The position numbers and the translations under genes were made by a program. Source: Planctomycetales bacterium (GTDB taxonomy: Bacteria; Planctomycetota; Phycisphaerae; SM23-33). Taken from it: a DNA stretch of 5,078 bases. Below are positions 1-5,078 of this stretch, in pieces; position 1 is the stretch's first letter, and every line of letters begins with the position of its first letter. The stretch covers positions 1-5,078 of the forward strand of contig DAOVLV010000186.1 in the NCBI GenBank assembly GCA_030631085.1, in the 5' to 3' direction. The notes beneath the pieces are model-generated. The model was not told the origin of the DNA and ran no database searches. It was given only the letters and a program-made list of their open reading frames with translations.

Positions 1-1
1 G

Positions 2-1462
2 CTCGTCGGAAGCATCTCGCCCTGGTCGCTTCTGGCGGCAGGCGTCTCGGCCTCTCCGGGCGGAGGACTTTGCACGGGAACGGTTACGGACAAGGGCACG
101 GGCAAGCCCATCGCCGGAGCGCTGGTCAGCGACGGCGTGCAGATCGTCCGCACAGCCCGCAACGGAAAGTACGCCCTGAAAGTCGCCAGGCACGCCAGGC
201 CGATTGTCTATGTTACCGTCCCGGACGGGTATCGCCTGGACCCGAACGGCTTCTGGAAGCCGGTGAAGTTCAACGCCGGTAAGGCTGCGGCGAATTTCTC
301 GCTGACCCCGCGCAATCGGGTCAAAAAATTTGTCTTCGTTCAGGTTACCGACACCCACCACGTAACGGGGACCCATTCTACCCGCGACGTCGCATCGTTC
401 ATCAAGGCCGCTCACGGACTCAAACCCGCTCCCGAATTCGTCATCGCCACCGGCGACCTGCCGATGGGAGTGGACAGCGTAGAGAAATTGGGGTTTCACC
501 GTCTGGACAAATGTCTGGCAATGTATGACGGTTTCGTGGACGTATTCAAACCGCTGAAGCAGCCGCTGCTGAAGGTCATCGGAAACCATGACTGCGCCAT
601 CTGCCTGCCGAAACGCCTGCCTGAACACCACAAGGGACTCTATCGCAGATACTTCGGGCCGTTGAACTATTCCTTTGATTACGGCGACATCCACTTTGTG
701 GCCCTGGACGCCAACATCGACGCCGGTCCTATCATCAAGCCAGGACCGTGGATCGGACCCTACGAGGTGATCGACAGAACGGCCCTTTCCTGGCTGGCTA
801 AGGACTTGGCATTCCAGCCTAAGGGCAAGCCCATCGTGCTTTTCACCCATCAGCCGCCGTGGGGTCAGAAGAACTTCGACCAACTGGTCGAGATTATCAG
901 GCCACACAATTTCAAGGCCGCGTTCGCCGGACACTGGCACCGCAACAACACGCTTGCCGAGCGCACCCGCAAGGGTCTGAAACCGTTCATCGTTACCGGC
1001 GCACTCTATGGCGGTTGGGGCGGCAAGCCGTGCAGTGACGGGGCTTGGCGGGGTTATCGAGTCGTCGCCGTCGATGGTCAGGACGTCCGCTCCTGCTATG
1101 CAGCCATCGACAGGCCGTTCCAGGCGCCGATCCTGAACGTCAATGTCCGCCAGCGCGCCGCGCATCCTGTCAGCGGCAAGGCCGAGGTCTTGATGGACAT
1201 ACTCGACATCGACCGCAAACTGACGGGTGTCGGCTGTGCGATTAATAACGGTCCGGCCGTTGCTATGACCTCCAAGCGGCGGACCGAGATGTGGGCCCGC
1301 TGGCGCGGGCTTATCGACACCGGCAAAGTAGCTAACGGTAAGGCCAAATTGGTCTTTACACCCCGTACCGCCACGGGCAGGTGGCGCTACGAATTCCCGG
1401 TGGTCGTCAAGAACGCCCGCGTAACGCTGCTTCATCCCGTGCCTGCGACAGCGGCAATATAG
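2..1462 (+). CDS. Exported calcineurin-like metallophosphoesterase (5' partial)
   Basis: Predicted to hydrolyse phosphomono- or diester bonds with a two-metal centre, probably outside the cytoplasm; the substrate is unknown. The frame is open from base 2, giving 486 visible residues and a TAG stop. The GTG at 137 is internal: upstream residues in the same frame continue a beta-sandwich N-domain (starting GTVTDKGTGKPIAG, about residues 25-100), preceded by a short hydrophobic stretch (LLAAGVSAS) that resembles the end of a signal peptide. The catalytic domain has the full metallophos motif set: DTH (D117, H119), GD (D152), GNHD (N195, H196), THQPPW (H283) and GHWH (H311, H313). The last ~150 residues fit the C-terminal domain often attached to this type (MetallophosN-Metallophos-MetallophosC). 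It converges on the sugar operon and no functional link to it is evident. The family call is secure; signal peptide and substrate are inferred. Confidence 0.9.
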   Translation, partial: LVGSISPWSLLAAGVSASPGGGLCTGTVTDKGTGKPIAGALVSDGVQIVRTARNGKYALKVARHARPIVYVTVPDGYRLDPNGFWKPVKFNAGKAAANFSLTPRNRVKKFVFVQVTDTHHVTGTHSTRDVASFIKAAHGLKPAPEFVIATGDLPMGVDSVEKLGFHRLDKCLAMYDGFVDVFKPLKQPLLKVIGNHDCAICLPKRLPEHHKGLYRRYFGPLNYSFDYGDIHFVALDANIDAGPIIKPGPWIGPYEVIDRTALSWLAKDLAFQPKGKPIVLFTHQPPWGQKNFDQLVEIIRPHNFKAAFAGHWHRNNTLAERTRKGLKPFIVTGALYGGWGGKPCSDGAWRGYRVVAVDGQDVRSCYAAIDRPFQAPILNVNVRQRAAHPVSGKAEVLMDILDIDRKLTGVGCAINNGPAVAMTSKRRTEMWARWRGLIDTGKVANGKAKLVFTPRTATGRWRYEFPVVVKNARVTLLHPVPATAAI

Positions 1463-1468
1463 ACCGGC
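1463..1468. other. 6-bp convergent intergenic junction
   Basis: The stop codons of the plus-strand phosphoesterase (TAG ending at 1462) and the minus-strand NeuB-like gene (TAG at 1471-1469) are separated by six bases. No GC-rich hairpin followed by a T-run was seen on either strand nearby, so transcripts from both sides probably run into the opposing gene or end by another mechanism. Confidence 0.7.
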
Positions 1469-2287
1469 CTAATCGTTAAATCGATCTTTCAACAGGGGCA
1501 GAATTTTCTTCTCTTGTTCAGTCGGCGTCTTTTCACCGGAACCGCGCATCAACTCGATTCGCGCGATGTCGCCGACCAGGTCCGCCAATTCCTGCGGGGT
1601 TATGGCACAAAGGTGATCCGTGCCGGGCATCAGTTGGTTGAAGGTAAAATGCTTCTCGATTACGGCAGCGCCTAACGCCACAGCCATCATGCAGGCAAGG
1701 TTGCCCTGGGTGTGGTCCGAATATCCGATCCGGTGGTCGGGGAACTCTTTTTGAAGCGTCGTTATACATCGCAGGTTTGCATCCACGTCGGCACACGGAT
1801 AAGAGGAGACACAATGAAAGATCACCACCTTTTCGATATCGCCCAGACGTTTTACCGACGGGCGGATCTCGTCAATTGTGGCAGTGCCCGTGGAGATATA
1901 AACGGTCTTAATCAGGTCTGCTCTGCTGTTGAGGTAATCCAGCAACTTGCGGTTGCGCATCTTTCCGCTGGCCACTTTAATCTCGGTCAACTCGAGCCGC
2001 TCAAGAAGGAAACGGGCGCGTTCGACAGTGAAAGGACTGCTGATAAATCGCACGCCTTTTTCATCGGCCAGGTGCTTCAGTTCAAAGTGGTCTTCGTCCG
2101 ACAGTTCGACGGCGGTGAACCATTCGCGTTCGGGATCGTCGGGGGCGGTATCGGCGCTGCGATACGACTGAAACTTCACAATATCTGCGCCGTTCTCGGC
2201 GGCAGTAACAAGCAAGCCCTTGGCCAGGTCTATGTTGCCGAAATGGTTTTCACCTATCTCAGCGATAATGGTTGTTTTGCGGGACAC
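1469..2287 (-). CDS. NeuB/SpsE-family N-acetylneuraminate synthase-like protein lacking the SAF domain
   Basis: Family members condense PEP with an N-acetylated hexosamine to make sialic, legionaminic or pseudaminic acids in the cytoplasm. The 272 residues cover the TIM barrel: AEIGENH (9-15), KFQS (K38, Q40), SSPF (83-86), KVASGKM (104-110), STGTAT (132-137), HCVSSYP (158-164), GYSDHT (188-193), EKHF (211-214) and GTDH (222-225). H158 and H213 match the two metal-binding histidines of the family. The protein stops just after the KTPTEQEK linker, whereas family members usually run to about 340-360 residues with a C-terminal SAF/antifreeze-like domain. There is no room for that domain, because the convergent gene ends 6 bases further on. 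The usual SGE motif reads SGK (K109). The start is GTG, chosen because an AGGAG lies 8 nt upstream and the barrel begins at once. Last gene of the visible operon, 18 nt after the reductase stop. The exact product is uncertain, and other PEP-dependent sugar-acid synthases of this fold are possible. Confidence 0.88.
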   Translation of the reverse strand: MSRKTTIIAEIGENHFGNIDLAKGLLVTAAENGADIVKFQSYRSADTAPDDPEREWFTAVELSDEDHFELKHLADEKGVRFISSPFTVERARFLLERLELTEIKVASGKMRNRKLLDYLNSRADLIKTVYISTGTATIDEIRPSVKRLGDIEKVVIFHCVSSYPCADVDANLRCITTLQKEFPDHRIGYSDHTQGNLACMMAVALGAAVIEKHFTFNQLMPGTDHLCAITPQELADLVGDIARIELMRGSGEKTPTEQEKKILPLLKDRFND

Positions 2288-2295
2288 CTGATTTT

Positions 2296-2300
2296 CTCCT
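2296..2300 (-). promoter_or_regulatory. Ribosome binding site for the NeuB-like gene
   Basis: On the minus strand the bases read AGGAG, followed by an 8-nt spacer and the GTG start codon at 2287-2285. This is the clearest Shine-Dalgarno sequence in the window. It supports the GTG start and shows the last gene is translated independently even though it lies only 18 nt behind the reductase. Confidence 0.7.
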
Positions 2301-2305
2301 GATAT

Positions 2306-3220
2306 TTACCCTTCGACAATTCGCGCCAGTGTTTCCAGTTGCTCGATTCGTTTGACGCCCATGACGACCGAGACGACTCCCGGCTGGGCGAGCACGGAGA
2401 GGACGGCGTGCTGTAGCATCGTTCGGTCTTTCGCCTTCGCCTCTGCCTCGATTTGCTCCAGTTGATCGAATATCTCGTCTGTCAGTTCCCATACCCATTC
2501 GTTCTTTTCCGCCTTCCGCGAATCGGTCGGCAACGGCTGTCCGCGATGATACTTGCCCGTCAGCAACCCGCCCTGGAGCACCTGGTAGGGCGCTACGCCT
2601 ATCTCTTCGGTCCGGCACAGCGGAAGCAGGTCTTTGGCGACGTCCCGTTTCAGCAGGCTGTATGGCGGTTGGTGAATCACCGGGCGCGGCAGGTTGTTTT
2701 CGTCGGCGACCTTGAGCATCTCCGCCAGCAAATCCGCCGGGTAATTGCTGAGTCCGTAGTGGCGAATCTTTCCACTCCTGATCGCCTCATCCAGTACGCC
2801 GACAATCTCAACAAGGGGCGTATCCGGATCGGGCCTGTGCAGGTAGTAGATGTCCACAAAGTCCGCCCCGAGTCGGGCAAGGCTCTTGTCGAGTTGCCTG
2901 CGAATGGCCGACGGGCTTGTTCCGTCGTCATCCGGGTCGTCGCCGACTTTCATCCCGACCTTGGTGGCGAGGACCACCTGATCGCGCCGACCTTGAATGG
3001 CCTTGCCCAGGATTTCCTCCGCCACCCCGCCGGATGAACCTGCATAGCGGGCATACCCCTCGTACATATTGGCGGTGTCGATGAAGTTGATTCCGTGATC
3101 GATCGCCCAGTGCGTCAGCCGGATCGCGCCGGCCTCGCCGACCGGCGCGCCGTAGGTCATCGTCCCAAGGCAGATGGGCGATACGCACAAATCCGTTCCG
3201 GGTATTCGACGATTGTTCAT
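2306..3220 (-). CDS. Aldo/keto reductase
   Basis: An NAD(P)H-dependent oxidoreductase of the AKR (beta/alpha)8-barrel family, 304 residues, cytoplasmic, complete and of normal length. The catalytic tetrad is intact: D48 and Y53 in FIDTANMY, K87 in LATKVG and H128 in YYLHRPD. Further family marks are the N-terminal CLGTMTYG turn, SGKIRHYGLSN (about 158-168), a GGLLTGKY segment and a C-terminal VVMGVKR cofactor-binding region. The loop after Y53 contains a small Gly/Ser-rich stretch (YAGSSGG) before AEEILGKAI. The ATG overlaps the stop of the upstream aldolase gene as ATGA, so translation is probably coupled; an AAGGA lies about 10 nt before the ATG. Context suggests reduction of a keto-sugar or aldehyde intermediate in the glycan pathway, but AKRs are promiscuous and substrate cannot be told from sequence. 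Confidence 0.93.
   Translation of the reverse strand: MNNRRIPGTDLCVSPICLGTMTYGAPVGEAGAIRLTHWAIDHGINFIDTANMYEGYARYAGSSGGVAEEILGKAIQGRRDQVVLATKVGMKVGDDPDDDGTSPSAIRRQLDKSLARLGADFVDIYYLHRPDPDTPLVEIVGVLDEAIRSGKIRHYGLSNYPADLLAEMLKVADENNLPRPVIHQPPYSLLKRDVAKDLLPLCRTEEIGVAPYQVLQGGLLTGKYHRGQPLPTDSRKAEKNEWVWELTDEIFDQLEQIEAEAKAKDRTMLQHAVLSVLAQPGVVSVVMGVKRIEQLETLARIVEG
3217..3220 (-). promoter_or_regulatory. ATGA stop/start overlap (translational coupling)
   Basis: On the minus strand the four bases ATGA contain the reductase start (ATG, 3220-3218) and the aldolase stop (TGA, 3219-3217). This arrangement usually lets ribosomes finishing the first gene reinitiate on the second, implying matched synthesis of the two enzymes. 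Confidence 0.75.
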
Positions 3221-4134
3221 TCTTCCGCTGTCCTTGTCTTTTGTTCAATCGCTGCAATCGCAGCCTCCACTTCCGGCTCAATGTCTTTGATAATCTCGGC
3301 GCCCAGCGCCACGTGCGGGCGCCGGAAGCAGTGTGGGGCAAGCCCCTTTATCCGCATCACGTATTCAAAATACGGCTTCATCCCGTACTTCCATCCGGCC
3401 TCGGTGAAGCAATTCAGCAGGTTTTGCAGTTCCATCGCCCGGCCAATCTTATTCTGCTGAACGGCGCGATATATCCCGATGAACAACCGGCCAAAGACGT
3501 TGTACCACGTGCCGATTCCACCGCAGGCCCCGTAAAGCAGCGCCGGACAAAGCAACTCATCCATACCGCTGAAGATGGTAGTCTCCGGCCTGGCATGCAG
3601 CAGCCTCTGCATAAAGGAGAGGTTCCAGTCCGTGAACTTCAGCCCGATCACTCCGTCTATCTCCAGCATCTCCAGGACTTCCTCAACTGTCGCGGGGCGA
3701 GTCGATAACGCCGGAATATGGTAAACCAGCAGCGGCAAAGCCGACGCGCCGGCAATGTCGGCATAGAAGCCCAGAACCTGCCGATGGTTACAGTGAGCAG
3801 GCGGCATGCTGGAGACCGCCGCAGCGCCGGCCTCGGCTGCGTGGACGGCCAGTTCAACCGAATCCCGCGTGTTATGAGCGCCCACGTGCACGATGACCTT
3901 GCCCTTTGACGGGGCCGACATCTTCACTGCTATCTCGGCGGCTCGCTTGCGATCAGCGATGGGCATGCACAAGCCGTCCCCCGTGCCGCCGCAAACGTAC
4001 AGGCCGGCAATACCCTCGCTATAGAGCGATTTGACAAGTTTCGCGAACTCATCTTCAAGAAACACGCCCTTTTCGTCGCACGGGCTTGCCACCGCCGGTA
4101 AAATACCTGCAAAGTCCGTCTTCATGCGTTTCAT
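3217..4134 (-). CDS. N-acetylneuraminate lyase / dihydrodipicolinate synthase-family aldolase
   Basis: A class I (Schiff-base) pyruvate aldolase, 305 residues, cytoplasmic. The barrel begins with FAGILPAVASPCDEKG; the pyruvate-binding loop is GGTGDG (49-54); the catalytic Tyr is Y138 in VYHIPAL and the Schiff-base Lys is K166 in GLKFTDWN. The VYHIPAL and GLKFTDWN motifs, and the segment SGMDELL (189-195) followed by CGGIGTWYN (204-212), resemble sialic acid lyases more than lysine-pathway DapA. The loop differs from the usual G(S/T)TGE, with Gly at the first hydroxyl position and Asp for Glu. The frame stays open upstream to 4233, but that extension overlaps the aminotransferase gene and lacks family similarity. 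ATG at 4134 is preferred; ATG at 4125, three codons in, is equally possible, and no strong ribosome binding site decides. It lies 17 nt after the aminotransferase stop and overlaps the reductase start by ATGA. It could cleave or form a 2-keto-3-deoxy sugar acid; direction and substrate are inferred. Confidence 0.9.
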   Translation of the reverse strand: MKRMKTDFAGILPAVASPCDEKGVFLEDEFAKLVKSLYSEGIAGLYVCGGTGDGLCMPIADRKRAAEIAVKMSAPSKGKVIVHVGAHNTRDSVELAVHAAEAGAAAVSSMPPAHCNHRQVLGFYADIAGASALPLLVYHIPALSTRPATVEEVLEMLEIDGVIGLKFTDWNLSFMQRLLHARPETTIFSGMDELLCPALLYGACGGIGTWYNVFGRLFIGIYRAVQQNKIGRAMELQNLLNCFTEAGWKYGMKPYFEYVMRIKGLAPHCFRRPHVALGAEIIKDIEPEVEAAIAAIEQKTRTAEE

Positions 4135-4151
4135 ATCCACACCCGGTGAGT

Positions 4152-5078
4152 TTATTGCTTCAACCTGGTGATAGCCGAGATCAGGGACGAAACCATGTAA
4201 TCTATTGTCTCGTCCGGGATTCCGCACCACCACGGAAAACTGAAGGTGTTATCCCACCAACCTTCCAGGACCGGGCAATCGTGCTCGCCGGCTCCGAGTT
4301 TCTGGAAAAGCGGATAGCGGTACAAGGGATAATACTGAACGATCGTCCTCATCTTGTACTCGTTGACCAGGATGTCCAACAGGTCATTGCGGTCCTTGCC
4401 GAAGGCGGCGCCGTCAAAGTGCATCACAAACTGATGGAAAATCTGCTTGTAGCCTTTTGGTATTTCGGCGAACGATATTTCCGACGTATCAGCCAATGCG
4501 GCCTTTAGCTTCTCGGCCTGGGCGATGAGTGTGTGGTTGGTCTTGTCGAGGCTTTTCAGGGCGGCGCTGCCCAACGCACACTGCGCCTCGCCGATGCAGA
4601 AATTATTCGGCCAGACGCCTTCGATATCGATATCGACGTTGCTCATGGCCGGAACCCAGTATCGAGGCCGGTCGCCCTCATAGCCCAGGCAGCCACTGAA
4701 CCGCAGACCCGGCACAAGCCCGGCGTCCTCGTCGGACCGCACTGTCAGCATCCCTCCTTCGCCAAGCGTGGTCATGTTCTTGGCGCCGTGAAAACTGAAG
4801 CACCCGAAATCCCCGAACGTTCCGACCTTCCGCCCGTCGATTGAGGCTCCCGGCCCCTGGGCGCAATCCTCCACCACGCGAAGGTTATGCTTTTCGGCAA
4901 TCTCCATTATTGCCGGCATATTCACCGGCATACCCAGCAGGTGAACGACCACGATTGCCTTGGTTCGGTCGGTGATCTTTCGCTCCACGTCCGCCGGGTC
5001 GATCACCCAGGTGTCGGGGTCGATATCCGCCCAGACGATCCTCGCGCCGGTCGGGCCGAACGGGACCGCCGTGGCGCA
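4152..5078 (-). CDS. DegT/DnrJ/EryC1/StrS-family PLP-dependent sugar aminotransferase (5' partial)
   Basis: Members transfer an amino group, usually from glutamate, to a keto-sugar nucleotide to make amino sugars for surface polysaccharides or other glycans; some instead handle cyclitols. The frame is open to the right edge, giving 308 visible residues, so the GTG at 5006 is internal: the preceding 24 residues (CATAVPFGPTG, then IVWADIDPDTW) are ordinary family sequence. With a family length of about 370-400, some 70-100 N-terminal residues are missing. Visible motifs are TKAIVVVHLLG, VVEDCAQGPGA (the Asp pairs with the PLP pyridine nitrogen), FGDFGCFSFHGAKN with the Schiff-base Lys (codon 4779-4781), and LGEGGML. 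The C-terminal part holds QYYPLYRYPLF and a Trp-rich segment, GWWDNTFSFPWW, near the end. It is the first visible gene of the operon and stops 17 nt before the aldolase. The family call is firm; regiochemistry and substrate are not known. Confidence 0.93.
   Translation of the reverse strand, partial: CATAVPFGPTGARIVWADIDPDTWVIDPADVERKITDRTKAIVVVHLLGMPVNMPAIMEIAEKHNLRVVEDCAQGPGASIDGRKVGTFGDFGCFSFHGAKNMTTLGEGGMLTVRSDEDAGLVPGLRFSGCLGYEGDRPRYWVPAMSNVDIDIEGVWPNNFCIGEAQCALGSAALKSLDKTNHTLIAQAEKLKAALADTSEISFAEIPKGYKQIFHQFVMHFDGAAFGKDRNDLLDILVNEYKMRTIVQYYPLYRYPLFQKLGAGEHDCPVLEGWWDNTFSFPWWCGIPDETIDYMVSSLISAITRLKQ

Larger units (their letters stand above)
1469..5078 (-). other. Putative four-gene operon for an amino/keto-deoxy sugar
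   Basis: Aminotransferase, aldolase, reductase and NeuB-like synthase are read in one direction with junctions of 17 nt, a 4-nt overlap and 18 nt. No promoter- or terminator-sized gap separates them, so one transcript is likely, starting beyond the right edge. The enzyme set points to synthesis or remodelling of a surface-glycan sugar acid. No nucleotidyltransferase (for example a CMP-sugar synthetase) or glycosyltransferase is visible, so the pathway is incomplete here. Confidence 0.75.

Noticed and set aside
101..114. Short repeat (GGGCAAGCCCATCG) recurring near 823
   Set aside because: Both copies encode GKPI in the same gene and are isolated. This is coincidence of codon use, not a repeat element.
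1463..1500. Possible terminator hairpin between the convergent genes
   Set aside because: Only very short palindromes (GGCC, ATCGAT) are present and no stable stem with a T-run follows.
1712..2302. 196-codon open frame on the plus strand, antisense to the NeuB-like gene
   Set aside because: It lies inside a strongly supported minus-strand gene, shows no recognisable domain, and has the composition expected of an antisense frame in GC-rich coding DNA.
2453..3037. 194-codon open frame on the plus strand, antisense to the aldo/keto reductase
   Set aside because: It is fully overlapped by a reductase with an intact catalytic tetrad. The translated sequence matches no family I know.
3241..3708. 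155-codon plus-strand open frame opposite the aldolase, and similar ones at 4086-4508 and 4533-4844
   Set aside because: These are antisense shadows of real genes, with no convincing start context or domain.
4135..4233. Upstream in-frame extension of the aldolase gene to a start at 4233
   Set aside because: The extra 33 residues overlap the end of the aminotransferase gene and are unlike the family. Aldolases of this family begin close to the FAGILPA segment, which fits ATG 4134 or 4125.
5004..5006. GTG at 5006 as start of the aminotransferase
   Set aside because: The frame continues to the right edge with typical DegT-family residues, so this codon is an internal valine.

Overview
The window holds five protein-coding genes packed almost without gaps: one on the plus strand at the left, and four on the minus strand in one tight run that fills the rest. 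The DNA is moderately GC-rich. The proteins look like those of free-living bacteria with large carbohydrate and cell-surface repertoires. An exported phosphoesterase of the N-domain/metallophos/C-domain type would fit Planctomycetes, Bacteroidota or related lineages, and the base composition favours the planctomycete side. This assignment is an inference and is weak. No RNA gene, mobile element, CRISPR array or convincing terminator was found.

Left part (2-1462, plus strand): a calcineurin-like metallophosphoesterase whose 5' end lies outside the window. The reading frame is open from base 2 and runs from the tail of a probable signal peptide, through a small beta-sandwich N-domain, to a phosphoesterase domain with all metal-binding motifs and a C-terminal domain. 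It converges on the minus-strand run with only 6 bases between the two stop codons.

Right part (5078 down to 1469, minus strand): four genes in transcription order. They are a DegT/DnrJ/EryC1-family PLP sugar aminotransferase (its first ~70-100 residues lie outside the window), an N-acetylneuraminate lyase/dihydrodipicolinate synthase-family aldolase, an aldo/keto reductase, and an N-acetylneuraminate synthase (NeuB)-family protein. The gaps are 17 nt, an ATGA overlap, and 18 nt, so the four are almost certainly cotranscribed and partly translationally coupled. The promoter must lie beyond the right edge.

Together the four genes look like part of a pathway for an amino-sugar-derived 3-deoxy-2-keto acid (nonulosonate-like) used in a surface glycan. 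The aminotransferase would install an amino group on a keto-sugar, the reductase would adjust a carbonyl, and a PEP- or pyruvate-dependent condensation would extend the chain. Two features are unusual. Both a pyruvate aldolase and a PEP-dependent synthase are in the same operon. The NeuB-like protein ends where the C-terminal SAF (antifreeze-like) domain should begin and carries a Lys in place of a usually acidic residue. The real substrate and product cannot be read from the sequence.
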